Below, one piece after another: positions 9,941-18,419 of a stretch of 64,000 nucleotides of DNA; position 1 is the first letter of the stretch, and each line of letters starts with the position of its first letter. The position numbers and the translations under genes were made by a program. The stretch comes from Aliiroseovarius marinus (lineage in GTDB: Bacteria; Pseudomonadota; Alphaproteobacteria; Rhodobacterales; Rhodobacteraceae): assembly GCF_004360145.1 (NCBI RefSeq), contig NZ_SAIT01000003.1, forward strand, positions 372,001 to 436,000. The letters are read 5' to 3'. The notes beneath the pieces were generated by a model that saw only the letters and a program-made list of their open reading frames with translations, searched no databases and was not told the DNA's origin.

Positions 9941-10891
9941 TCAGCCCGCCATCACACATAGAAGCTCGAACATGATCGATGCGCCCAAGTAAGCAGTCGC
10001 TCCGCTGGGATCGAACGGCGGCGAGACTTCGACCAGATCAGCGCCGATAATGTTCAACCCCTGCAAGGCGCGCACGACCTGAAGCGCTTGATAGGAGTTC
10101 GGCCCACCGACCTCGGGCGTGCCGGTACCGGGTGCGAAGGCGGGATCAACGAAATCAATGTCATAGCTGACATAGGTGGCACCCTGCCCGACGATCTCGC
10201 GCGCCTCGGTCATCACGTCATCCACCCCGCGGGCGTGGAACTCTTCGATGGGAATCACGCGGATGCCCACACTGTCGGCAAAGTCGCGATCCTCACTGTC
10301 ATAAGCGGTGCCGCGAATGCCGATCATGACTACACGTTTAGGGTCCAAAAGCCCCTCTTCGACCGCGCGGCGAAACGGCGTGCCGTGGGTGTACATCGTC
10401 CCGTCGAAATACGAGTGGAACAGGTCGGTGTGGCTGTCGAAATGCACCATCCCAACCGGCCCATCCTTGGCCAGTGCGCGCAGAATCGGAAGGGTGCACA
10501 GGTGGTCGCCCCCTCCGGTCAGCGGACGGATGCCAGCGGCGTGGACGCGGGTATAGAACGCCTCCATCCGTTTCAAACTATCCATTACGTCTGCAGGATT
10601 CGGGGCTACGTCGCCCAGATCCGCGCAGTTCATTACCTCGAACGGGCGCACGCCGGTCGCACCGTTCTGCGCCCGGATCATGGTGGACATGTCGCGCAGC
10701 TGACGCGGGCCGTGGCGCGGGCCGGGTCGGTTGGTGGTGCCGCCATCCCAGGGCGCACCAATCAGACCGACCTGCACATCCGAGAATCGCGGATGGTCAA
10801 AATCCACATAAGGCAGCCGCATGAAAGTCGGCACGCCCGCAAAACGCGGCAGGTCAAAGCCTGAAACGGGGGTGAAAAACGGATCTGACAT
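9941..10891 (-). CDS. Ureohydrolase, agmatinase/guanidino-acid hydrolase type (copy 1)
   Basis: A 316-aa manganese ureohydrolase of the arginase/agmatinase fold. Metal ligands are in GGGDH, HFDSHTDLF and SYDIDFVDPAFAPGTGTPE. Such enzymes split a guanidino group to urea plus an amine (agmatine to putrescine) or related acids (guanidinobutyrate, guanidinopropionate). The FDSHTD variant and the long N-terminus (FAGVPTFMRLPY) do not fix the substrate, so a speB symbol is not assigned. The start is the ATG at 10889-10891 with AGAGG upstream; an upstream in-frame start adding MHNREVA is less likely. A paralogue lies at 42333-43295. Confidence 0.85.
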   Translation of the reverse strand: MSDPFFTPVSGFDLPRFAGVPTFMRLPYVDFDHPRFSDVQVGLIGAPWDGGTTNRPGPRHGPRQLRDMSTMIRAQNGATGVRPFEVMNCADLGDVAPNPADVMDSLKRMEAFYTRVHAAGIRPLTGGGDHLCTLPILRALAKDGPVGMVHFDSHTDLFHSYFDGTMYTHGTPFRRAVEEGLLDPKRVVMIGIRGTAYDSEDRDFADSVGIRVIPIEEFHARGVDDVMTEAREIVGQGATYVSYDIDFVDPAFAPGTGTPEVGGPNSYQALQVVRALQGLNIIGADLVEVSPPFDPSGATAYLGASIMFELLCVMAG

Positions 10892-10896
10892 GGCGA

Positions 10897-10916
10897 CCTC
10901 TCTGTTGTGCAAGAGG
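10897..10916 (-). promoter_or_regulatory. Hairpin covering the ribosome site of ureohydrolase copy 1
   Basis: In the mRNA, CCTCT (complement of 10912-10916) can pair with AGAGG (complement of 10897-10901), which is the ribosome-binding site. The loop is 10 nt. The second ureohydrolase gene shows the same arrangement. The stem is short, so this is suggestive only. Confidence 0.3.
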
Positions 10917-10960
10917 ACGCTAGCGAGTCACATCCACGCCGTCATGCGAAATCCGACAGA

Positions 10961-11545
10961 TCAGGCGTCGAGTTCCGTATCCCAGTACAGAAAATCCATC
11001 CAACTGTCGTGCAAATGGCCCGGCGGAAACTTGCGCCCGACATTGCGCAGCTCTTCTGCCGTGGGCTGGCGCGCGGGCTTGCGCAAAGTCAGCCCCGAAT
11101 GCCGCAAGGGTTTCGAGCCTTTTTTCAAGTTACACCGCTGACAGGCGGCCACCACGTTTTCCCAACTGGTCACACCGCCGGCAGCCCGCGGCACCACGTG
11201 GTCAAAGGTCAAATCCCCTTTCGCCCCACAGTACTGGCAGCAGAATTCGTCCCTCAAGAACAAATTAAAGCGCGTGAAGGCCACGCGCTTTTGAGGTTTC
11301 ACATAGTCTTTCAGAACCACGACCGAGGGGATCTTCAGCTCAAGCGACGGGCTTCTAACCACCTCGTCATACTCGGCCAATATATTGACCCGATCCAGCA
11401 CCGCCGCCTTCACGGCCTCCTGCCAGGGCCACAGAGACAGCGGATAATAGGACAAGGGCCTGAAATCCGCGTTAAGCACCAAGGCAGCGCGCTGTTTGAC
11501 GCCCCCGCCTTCGCGTACAAAGTCAGTTCTGAAGTCTCCGTCCAT
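10961..11545 (-). CDS. HNH endonuclease-domain protein
   Basis: A 194-aa protein with a C-terminal HNH nuclease fold and zinc-binding cysteine pairs. CxxC in FCCQYCGAKGDLTFDHVVPRA supplies zinc ligands and the Asp-His catalytic pair (about residues 116-125), and CQRCNLKKG supplies the second pair (about residues 142-145). The N-terminal ALVLNADFRPLSYYPLSLWPW is the conserved lead-in of a very widespread family of solitary bacterial HNH proteins with no proven role. No toxin, phage or restriction gene is adjacent. It lies 69 bp upstream of the ureohydrolase gene. A general DNA-processing function is possible but not shown. Confidence 0.85.
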   Translation of the reverse strand: MDGDFRTDFVREGGGVKQRAALVLNADFRPLSYYPLSLWPWQEAVKAAVLDRVNILAEYDEVVRSPSLELKIPSVVVLKDYVKPQKRVAFTRFNLFLRDEFCCQYCGAKGDLTFDHVVPRAAGGVTSWENVVAACQRCNLKKGSKPLRHSGLTLRKPARQPTAEELRNVGRKFPPGHLHDSWMDFLYWDTELDA

Positions 11546-11725
11546 GACGCATCCAATCCTCGCCCGTAATACATCCTCAATCGGTTGTCGGGGCGGGACA
11601 CCCGCCCCATGCTTATAGGTTGACTATATATTGATAAGACAACCTGACAACCCCAACATATGGGGTCATCAACGGGATAACATCGGATTATCTCAGGGAT
11701 GTGACAAGCGGTGCGCCAGACGTGA

Positions 11726-12409
11726 TCAGTTGGCAGCCTCGGCCGGGGCCATCCCCAGCTTGTCCAGCATGAAGCTCAGCGCAACCGACAGACCGTCCAT
11801 CGCGATCCCATGCCCGGTGCCCTTCATGATGAAGCCATAGGTTTCGAACCCAGCAGCCTGCAGCACTTCACCGCTTTCGCTGAAATGGCCCGGAGGCACC
11901 ATGTCGTCTTGATCGCCATGCACCAGCAGAATGGGCAGCTTCGACACCACGTTTTCTGCGAACTGATCCGGCTCCAGCATCCGGCCCGAGAACGCGACCA
12001 GACCGGCAATCGGCTCATCCCGACGGGGCAGCACACGCAGGGACATCATGGTGCCTTGCGAGAAGCCGAACACGATCAGTTGCGAGGGTTCGATGCCTTC
12101 ATCTTCCAGCACCTGATCAAGGAAGGCATTGATATCGCCTTCGGCCATCTCTACGCCGCGCATGCTGTCTTCTTCCGACGAACCGTCCAGCCACGGGATC
12201 GGGAACCACTGGTATCCCATCGGATTGCCCAGGCATTTCTCGGGCGCGTCAGGGGCGATGAAGGTCGTGTCGGGCATGTGCTGCGACAGGGGATCGGCCA
12301 GCCCCAGCAGGTCGGCGCCATCCGCGCCATAGCCGTGCAAAAACACCACCACCGATTTCGTGGTGCCCGAGGCCGCTTCGCGCCGTTTGCTTTCCAAGAT
12401 GCGGGTCAT
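11726..12409 (-). CDS. Carboxylesterase/phospholipase-type alpha/beta hydrolase
   Basis: A 227-aa member of the Abhydrolase_2 (acyl-protein thioesterase/carboxylesterase) family. It has VVVFLHGYGADGADLL near residue 21, the nucleophile motif GFSQG (Ser about residue 118), the catalytic Asp in LLVHGDQDDMVPP, and His in MKGTGHGIAMDGL. The length is typical. The gene overlaps the upstream glycosylase gene by 4 bp, indicating translational coupling, though no shared pathway is obvious. It is probably cytosolic. Short-chain esters or lysophospholipids are plausible substrates. Confidence 0.88.
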   Translation of the reverse strand: MTRILESKRREAASGTTKSVVVFLHGYGADGADLLGLADPLSQHMPDTTFIAPDAPEKCLGNPMGYQWFPIPWLDGSSEEDSMRGVEMAEGDINAFLDQVLEDEGIEPSQLIVFGFSQGTMMSLRVLPRRDEPIAGLVAFSGRMLEPDQFAENVVSKLPILLVHGDQDDMVPPGHFSESGEVLQAAGFETYGFIMKGTGHGIAMDGLSVALSFMLDKLGMAPAEAAN

Positions 12410-13047
12410 TCGCCTATCCCTTCGCGTTCTGTTTCCATGCGGTAATAGGCCCAGAGCAACCGCGCCGCAACGCCCCTGTTGGGGGACCAGCCCCGCGCCA
12501 TCGCGCGCATTGCCTTTTCTTTGGGCCGCTCGGGCAGGTCAAACAGCCGTTTCGCGGCTTCCTGCAGGGCCAGATCGCCGGCCGGGAACACATCCGCACG
12601 GGCCAATGCGAACAGCGCATAGATCTCGGCCGTCCAAATCCCGATCCCTGGAACGGCGGTCAGCGTGTTGATCACCTGATCGGACGGCAAGTGGTGTAGC
12701 GCCGGATAATCAATCGCGGCTTCGGCCAAGGCCTTCACATAGCGGATTTTCGGACGCGACAAGCCCACATTTGCCAAATCCTGATCGCCGGCAAGGGCGA
12801 CATTGGCTGTGTCGTCAAACCCAGCCTCCTGCAGGCGCGCCCAAATCGCCGCTGCTGATGCGGTCGAGACCTGCTGTCCCACGATGGCAAACAGCAAAGC
12901 AGAAAATCCGTCCGGGCGCAGGCGCAGAGGGATCTCGTCCAGATGATCCCAAACGGGCCGGAACCGCGGCTCGATCCGGCACAGCGCGGCGGCCTCGCGT
13001 TGCAGGCAGTCCTGCCCGAGGATCAGTGTTTCAGGGCCGTCAGCCAT
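12406..13047 (-). CDS. AlkA-type DNA-3-methyladenine glycosylase (HhH-GPD)
   Basis: A 213-aa base-excision repair glycosylase. The helix-hairpin-helix is LTAVPGIGIWTAEIYALFAL, and the catalytic Asp follows in the VFPAGDLALQEA segment, as in AlkA. It removes alkylated purines from DNA. It lacks the N-terminal AlkA_N subdomain of the E. coli enzyme, as is common for the short form. The ATG at 13045-13047 makes it overlap the end of cobK by 25 bp. A 12-codon upstream extension is possible but has no better ribosome site. Confidence 0.88.
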   Translation of the reverse strand: MADGPETLILGQDCLQREAAALCRIEPRFRPVWDHLDEIPLRLRPDGFSALLFAIVGQQVSTASAAAIWARLQEAGFDDTANVALAGDQDLANVGLSRPKIRYVKALAEAAIDYPALHHLPSDQVINTLTAVPGIGIWTAEIYALFALARADVFPAGDLALQEAAKRLFDLPERPKEKAMRAMARGWSPNRGVAARLLWAYYRMETEREGIGE

Positions 13048-13754
13048 GCCAGCGCCTCTTCCGGGGTTTCCACACGATCGCAATCAGGCAAGGCGGGGCG
13101 GTTAAGCATCACGACGGGCAAGCCCAACTGCCGTGCCGCCAATAGCTTGGCACTGGTCGGCCCGCCCGCATTTTTGCTGACCACATGTGTGATGCCGTGA
13201 CTGCGCAGCGTGTCCAACTCTTCTTCCAGCGAGAATGGCGGACGCCCGACAATCCAGTCCCCATCATAGGGAAAAGGATCGTCCGTCGCATCCACGCGGC
13301 GGCAAAACAGCGTCCGTCCCTCGGCCAGTTCGGCCCAGTCCGCGACCGAGGCCGCCCCGGTCGCCAGAAGCACCCGCGCGTCAGTCGGGATGTGCTCTGA
13401 CGCCGCCTCGGGATGGTCGATCAGATGCCAGTCGTCGCCGGTTTCCGCGCGCCATTCTGGCCTCAACAGCCGAAGATAAGGCACTGATAATACTTTGCAT
13501 ATTTGGAAGCTGCGTTCAGAAATCTGCGCCGCGAACGGGTGCGTAGCGTCAACGACGGCATTAAATCCATTTGTGATCACAAAGTCCCGTTGTGCAGCCG
13601 CACCACCAAAGCCACCGACGCGTGTCGGAACGGGATAGGTCGCTGGTACACGCGTCACCCCGGCCAAGGAGGCCAGCACATCCTGCCCGTGATCCGCCAA
13701 GAGCTTTGCCAAGGCGCGAGCCTCGCCCGTTCCGGCCAGCAGCAGGATCTTCAC
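13023..13754 (-). CDS. cobK: Precorrin-6A/cobalt-precorrin-6A reductase
   Basis: A 243-aa CobK/CbiJ enzyme that reduces the C18-C19 double bond of precorrin-6A with NADPH in corrin-ring synthesis. Seen are the N-terminal nucleotide-binding LLLAGTGEARALAKLL, then VDATHPFAAQISERSFQICK (the conserved DATHPFA motif) and VVSKNAGGPTSAKLLAARQLG near the C-terminus. It is translationally coupled to cbiD (4-bp overlap) and to the glycosylase gene downstream (25-bp overlap). Confidence 0.95.
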   Translation of the reverse strand: MKILLLAGTGEARALAKLLADHGQDVLASLAGVTRVPATYPVPTRVGGFGGAAAQRDFVITNGFNAVVDATHPFAAQISERSFQICKVLSVPYLRLLRPEWRAETGDDWHLIDHPEAASEHIPTDARVLLATGAASVADWAELAEGRTLFCRRVDATDDPFPYDGDWIVGRPPFSLEEELDTLRSHGITHVVSKNAGGPTSAKLLAARQLGLPVVMLNRPALPDCDRVETPEEALAWLTALKH

Positions 13755-14803
13755 AGGGCTTGCGCGATGATCTCGCCCTTTCGGTCAATTACGACGATGT
13801 CCACGGAAATCGGCGCACCACGCAGGATCTCGATGGCTTGCGATTGCGCTTTTTCGGCGACCAGCGAAGACATCTTTTCCCCATGTTTTTCATAAGCTTG
13901 TAGGGCGGTATTCATGTCTGCAATTTCGGGATCCTCCAGCCACTCGGACAACATATCAAAGTCCACCTGACTGCGGCCCGAATGCAAATCCCGCGCACCT
14001 TGCGCCAGCTTGGTCAGCTTGCCAATGCCGCCGCCTATGGTCACCCTGTCAATCGGGTTCCGCGCCAAATATTTCAGCATCCCGCCCGCGAAATCTCCCA
14101 TGTCGATCATCGCCCCGTCAGACAGGCCCATCAGCCCCTGCACCACCTTTTCCGAGGTCGCCCCCGTGCAGCCCGCCACATGGGTCAGCCCCTCAGCGCG
14201 CGCCACATCAATGCCCCGATGGATAGAGGCGATCCACGCCGCGCAGGAAAACGGGCGCACAATGCCGGTGGTGCCCAGAATGGACAGCCCGCCCTTGATG
14301 CCAAGCCGCGGGTTCCACGTCTTCTCGGCAAGCGCCGCCCCATCCTCGACCGAGATGGTGACGATCACATCCGCGGCTTGGTCATAGCCTACAGCAGCCT
14401 CGTGCACGACGCCTTTGATCATCTGGCGTGGCACCGGGTTGATTGCAGGTTGCCCAACAGGAATCGGCAGACCGGGTTTTGTCACGGTTCCGACCCCTTC
14501 TCCGGCAACAAAGAACACACCCTGTCCCGGTTTCGCAGGCGCGACACGCGCCCGGATCACCGCACCGTGGGTCACGTCCGGGTCGTCGCCTGCATCCTTC
14601 ACGATCGCCGCTTCCGCCCAGTTATCGCCGGTGATCAGGTCGTAGATCAGGAAATCCGGGGTTTCCCCACGCGGCAAGGTGATCGTCACGCGCGCAGGCG
14701 CCCCCTTCCCCCACAGCGCATCCAACGCGGCCTTCACCGCGGCCGTGGCACAGGCGCCCGTGGTCCAGCCACGGCGCAGTTTCTGAGGGTCAATCTTTTC
14801 CAT
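13751..14803 (-). CDS. cbiD: Cobalt-precorrin-5B C1-methyltransferase
   Basis: A 350-aa CbiD protein (from the ATG at 14801-14803) that methylates C1 during ring contraction. The start LRRGWTTGACATAAVKAAL is the family signature, and GIKGGLSILGTTGIVRPFSCAAW is the central conserved block. The frame is open 38 codons further upstream, but that stretch does not look coding and would overlap the divergent cobA start. CbiD is the anaerobic-type counterpart of CobF. Finding it beside CobK, CobA and CobB names indicates the mixed pathway known in some alphaproteobacteria that lack CobF. It is divergent from cobA with a 97-bp gap that contains no riboswitch. Confidence 0.94.
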   Translation of the reverse strand: MEKIDPQKLRRGWTTGACATAAVKAALDALWGKGAPARVTITLPRGETPDFLIYDLITGDNWAEAAIVKDAGDDPDVTHGAVIRARVAPAKPGQGVFFVAGEGVGTVTKPGLPIPVGQPAINPVPRQMIKGVVHEAAVGYDQAADVIVTISVEDGAALAEKTWNPRLGIKGGLSILGTTGIVRPFSCAAWIASIHRGIDVARAEGLTHVAGCTGATSEKVVQGLMGLSDGAMIDMGDFAGGMLKYLARNPIDRVTIGGGIGKLTKLAQGARDLHSGRSQVDFDMLSEWLEDPEIADMNTALQAYEKHGEKMSSLVAEKAQSQAIEILRGAPISVDIVVIDRKGEIIAQAL

Positions 14804-14900
14804 CCTAACGACTATACGCACGCAAATCCGCGCCGCCAATCCGTTCTGTGAGGTCGCAGTTACGCTTTTCGAGCGCGCCCAACGGGTGCATAAGGGGCGC

Positions 14901-15770
14901 ATGACTGACTCGCACACCTATACCGCCCCTGTTTTGCCCGGCCATAACTGGCCCACGCTGGAACCCGGCTGGGTCTGGCTGTGCGGTGCAGGCCCCGGGG
15001 ATCCCGGCCTTTTGACGATTCACGCCGTGAATGCACTGATGCAGGCGGATGTGATCGTGCATGACGCGCTTGTCTCGCCTGAAATCCTCAACTGGGCACG
15101 TCCCGAGGCCGAGGTGATCTATGCTGGCAAGCGCGGCGGCAAGCCGTCGGCCAAGCAGCGCGACATCTCGTTGAAACTGGTGGATCTGGCGCGGGACGGA
15201 AAACGCGTGCTGCGCCTGAAGGGTGGCGACCCATTTGTGTTTGGGCGTGGCGGCGAGGAAGGCCAGACGCTTGTGCAGCATGGCGTACCGATCCGCATCA
15301 TCCCTGGCATCTCGGCTGGGATCGGCGGGCTGGCTTATGCAGGCATCCCGGTCACGCACCGCGATGTGAACCAATCCGTGACCTTCGTCACCGGTCATGA
15401 CCAGTCGGGCAATGCCACCGGTTCCTTGGATTGGCCCGCCATCGCGCGTGGCTCGCAAGTCATCGTGATTTACATGGGCATGAAGCATCTGGACCGCATC
15501 CGGTCCGAGCTGATTTCTGCCGGTCGCGGGGAAGATGAACCTGTCGCCATTACCTCGAACGCGACGACGCCTGACCAGCGCGTGTTGGAAACCACCCTTG
15601 GCACCTGTGTCGAGGACGCTGCACGCGAAGGTATCGGCGCACCCGCCATCATCTGCGTGGGCCTTGCGGTTCTGATGCGGCAGGCCTTGGACTGGCAGGC
15701 GCTGGCGGCCGGTCTGGAACCGCGCAATACCGATCCGCTGGGGCGTGGCCGCCCGGCCGAGGATCGCTGA
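14901..15770 (+). CDS. cobA: Uroporphyrinogen-III C-methyltransferase
   Basis: A 289-aa SAM-dependent SUMT that converts uroporphyrinogen III to precorrin-2, the branch point toward B12 and siroheme. Seen are the N-terminal VWLCGAGPGDPGLLTIHAVN, VIVHDALVSPEI, the GxGGEEGQ block in VFGRGGEEGQTLVQHG, and the C-terminal AIICVGLAVLMRQALDW. There is no fused uroporphyrinogen synthase or CysG dehydrogenase domain. The start at 14901 is preferred over an upstream in-frame start. It overlaps cobB by one base (TGATG), so the two are translationally coupled. Confidence 0.95.
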   Translation: MTDSHTYTAPVLPGHNWPTLEPGWVWLCGAGPGDPGLLTIHAVNALMQADVIVHDALVSPEILNWARPEAEVIYAGKRGGKPSAKQRDISLKLVDLARDGKRVLRLKGGDPFVFGRGGEEGQTLVQHGVPIRIIPGISAGIGGLAYAGIPVTHRDVNQSVTFVTGHDQSGNATGSLDWPAIARGSQVIVIYMGMKHLDRIRSELISAGRGEDEPVAITSNATTPDQRVLETTLGTCVEDAAREGIGAPAIICVGLAVLMRQALDWQALAAGLEPRNTDPLGRGRPAEDR

Positions 15771-17047
15771 TGTCCGCACCGACCGGATTGATTCTGTCCG
15801 CGCCCTCGTCCGGCAGCGGCAAAACGACCCTGACCTTGGGCCTTCTGCGCGCTCTGTCGCGGCGTGGCGTCGATGTCAGCGGCGCGAAATCCGGCCCAGA
15901 CTATATCGACCCTCGCTTTCACGCCGCCGCCTGTGGGCGCGAGTGCCCCAATCTGGACGCATGGGCGATGGGTCCGGCGCGGCTGCACGATCTGGCACGT
16001 TCTGGCGCCGAGCTTTTGCTAATCGAAGGCGCGATGGGCTTGTTTGACGGCGCGCCACCGGAAGGGCGCGGCGCAACCGCAGATCTGGCCCGCACATTCG
16101 GGCTTCCTGTTGTTCTGGTGGTCGATTGCGCCCGTCTGGCCCATTCGGTCGCGCCGCTGGTGAACGGCTTTGCCCAACACGATCCCGACGTGCGCGTCGC
16201 GGGCGTCATCCTGAACCATGTGGGCAGCCCACGGCACGAAGCCATGCTGCGCGCCAGCTTGCAAGACAGCCTGATCCCGGTGCTGGGGGCCGTGTACCGT
16301 CAGTCAGGTCTGGAGCACCCCTCGCGCCATTTGGGGTTGGTTCAGGCCGAGGAGCATCCCGATCTGCAGGCCTATCTGGACCGTGTCGCAGATGTGGTCG
16401 AGGCCGCGATTGACCTTGATGCGCTAGTTGCTCTGGCTGGATACGCGGCAGACGCGCCGGGCGCAGCCACCCGTCTGACGCCTCCCGGCCAACGGATCGC
16501 GGTCGCCTCGGACAAGGCCTTTGCCTTTGCCTATCCGCATATTCTGTCCGACTGGCGCGCCGCCGGGGCCGAGGTTCTGCCCTTCTCGCCGCTGGCGGAT
16601 CAGGCCCCCGCCCCGGACGCCGATTTCATCTTTCTGCCCGGCGGATACCCTGAGCTTCACGCAGGAAAACTGGCTGCGGCAGAGACCTTCAAACAGGGGA
16701 TGCAAACCGCCACTTGCCCGATCTATGGCGAGTGCGGCGGCTATATGACCCTTGGCCGCGCGATCACGGATAAGTCCGGTGAACGCCACGAGATGCTGGG
16801 GCTTCTGGGGCTGGAGACCAGCTTTGCACAGCGCAAGCTGCATCTTGGATATCGGGCATTGCACGCCGCAGAAGGTCCATTCGCCGGGCAATGGAACGCG
16901 CACGAGTTCCACTATGCCACCACGCTTCTGGCTGAAGGTGCGCCGCTGTTCGACGCCACAGATGCCGAGGAGCGTGCTCTGGCCCCAATGGGACTGATCG
17001 AGGGCCACGTCTCGGGCAGCTTCGCGCATCTAATAGACCGGGCCTAA
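15770..17047 (+). CDS. cobB: Cobyrinic (hydrogenobyrinic) acid a,c-diamide synthase
   Basis: A 425-aa ATP- and glutamine-dependent amidase that adds the a and c side-chain amides. The N-terminal P-loop is LSAPSSGSGKTTLTLGLLRA, followed by SGAKSGPDYIDPRFHAAACGR. The C-terminal class I glutaminase domain has the nucleophile region CPIYGECGGYMTLGRAI (Cys about residue 323) and the catalytic His near EGHVSGSFAH. It can use cobyrinate or, in the aerobic route, hydrogenobyrinate. The length is normal, and an MFS carrier gene follows 57 bp downstream. Confidence 0.95.
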   Translation: MSAPTGLILSAPSSGSGKTTLTLGLLRALSRRGVDVSGAKSGPDYIDPRFHAAACGRECPNLDAWAMGPARLHDLARSGAELLLIEGAMGLFDGAPPEGRGATADLARTFGLPVVLVVDCARLAHSVAPLVNGFAQHDPDVRVAGVILNHVGSPRHEAMLRASLQDSLIPVLGAVYRQSGLEHPSRHLGLVQAEEHPDLQAYLDRVADVVEAAIDLDALVALAGYAADAPGAATRLTPPGQRIAVASDKAFAFAYPHILSDWRAAGAEVLPFSPLADQAPAPDADFIFLPGGYPELHAGKLAAAETFKQGMQTATCPIYGECGGYMTLGRAITDKSGERHEMLGLLGLETSFAQRKLHLGYRALHAAEGPFAGQWNAHEFHYATTLLAEGAPLFDATDAEERALAPMGLIEGHVSGSFAHLIDRA

Positions 17048-17104
17048 CTGCGACATCCGCCCACACAAAAGGGTACAATTTCGCTCTGGTCAAAGCCCGC
17101 ATGC

Positions 17105-18346
17105 ATGGATACGCATATGCGCATGACCGATGCGACCCTGACACCTGCCGACGACGCCCGCGCCAAGCGGAATGTGACCATCCTTGTGCTGGCGCAGGCC
17201 ATTTTGGGCGCGCAGATGCCGATGATCTTCACCATGGCGGGTCTGGCCGGTCAGTCGCTGGCATCGAACCCCTGTTGGGCGACCTTGCCGATTTCCTTGA
17301 TGGTGGGCGGATCCATGATCTTCGCCAACCCTGTCGCGTGGGTCATGCAGACCTTCGGCCGGCGGGTTGGGTTCTGGCTGGGCACACTGGGCGGCACGGT
17401 CGGGGCCGCGATCAGCGCCTATGGCCTGATGCAGTCTGACTTCACGATTTTCCTGATCGGCTCGTTCTTTATGGGGCTCTACCAGTCCGCACAGGGCTTC
17501 TATCGCTTTGCAGCGACCGACACGTCCTCGGCCGCGTTCCGGCCTAAAGCTATCTCCTATGTAATGGCGGGCGGTCTGGCCTCGGCCATTATCGGACCGC
17601 AGCTGTTCAACCTGACCAATGACGCAATGGTGGTGCCTTTCCTTGGCGCATACCTGACCATCATCGCGATTAACCTGCTGGGATCGCTTCTGTTTCTGGG
17701 GCTGGACATTCCCAAACCCGAGAAACCGCACGAAGACGCCCCCAAGGGTCGTACCCGGATGGAGCTTCTGCGCGATCCAGTGATTGCCGTCGCGATCATC
17801 TGCGGCATGGTCTCTTACGCGTTGATGAACCTTGTCATGACCTCGACCCCGCTGGCGGTTGTAGGCTGCGGATTTGAAACCGATATGGCGGGCAATGTCG
17901 TGACGGCCCACGTACTTGCGATGTTCGTGCCCAGCTTCTTCACGGGCCACCTGATTGCGCGCTTCGGCACACGTTTGGTCATCGCCGCTGGTCTGGCCAT
18001 TCTGGGTCTTGCGGGCCTCGTCGCCCTGCAAGGGGTCGAGCTTGAGAACTTCTTCATCGCCCTGATCCTGCTGGGCGTGGGTTGGAACTTTGGCTTCATT
18101 GGTGCCACGTCGATGTTGGCGGGGGCCCACGCGCCCGAGGAACGCGGCCGCGTTCAAGGCATGAATGACATGATCGTGTTTGGCTGTGTGACGGTGGCCT
18201 CGCTGGCCTCGGGTGGGTTGATGAACTGCTCGGGTGGCAGCGCCGTCGAGGGGTGGAGTGCCGTGAACATCGCCATGGTGCCCTTCCTTGCGCTGGCCGG
18301 CGCTTCGCTCATCTGGCTGATGATGCGTCCAGCCGAGGACGCCTGA
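17105..18346 (+). CDS. MFS transporter, substrate unknown
   Basis: A 413-aa inner-membrane carrier with about 12 predicted transmembrane helices and the central hydrophilic loop PKPEKPHEDAPKGRTRMELL near residue 200. The first-loop motif is degenerate (MQTFGRRVGFWLGT, matching the MFS GxxxDRxGRR region only partly). The closest impression is the UMF/YcaD-like group of unknown substrate. ATG codons at 17105, 17117 and 17123 compete; GGAT at 17108-17111 would serve 17117. Being directly behind cobA-cobB, it could be co-transcribed, but a link to corrinoid transport is only a guess from position. Confidence 0.8.
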   Translation: MDTHMRMTDATLTPADDARAKRNVTILVLAQAILGAQMPMIFTMAGLAGQSLASNPCWATLPISLMVGGSMIFANPVAWVMQTFGRRVGFWLGTLGGTVGAAISAYGLMQSDFTIFLIGSFFMGLYQSAQGFYRFAATDTSSAAFRPKAISYVMAGGLASAIIGPQLFNLTNDAMVVPFLGAYLTIIAINLLGSLLFLGLDIPKPEKPHEDAPKGRTRMELLRDPVIAVAIICGMVSYALMNLVMTSTPLAVVGCGFETDMAGNVVTAHVLAMFVPSFFTGHLIARFGTRLVIAAGLAILGLAGLVALQGVELENFFIALILLGVGWNFGFIGATSMLAGAHAPEERGRVQGMNDMIVFGCVTVASLASGGLMNCSGGSAVEGWSAVNIAMVPFLALAGASLIWLMMRPAEDA

Positions 18347-18419
18347 TCCCTCCAGTCCCTTTTTCGGCTGTCGCTTCCGCGGGGAATCGGTAAACAGCGG
18401 AAAATTCTGAATAAGGGAC

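Noticed and set aside
14804-14900. Cobalamin riboswitch between cbiD and cobA
   Set aside because: The gap is only 97 bp, too short for the roughly 200-nt element, and lacks its core.
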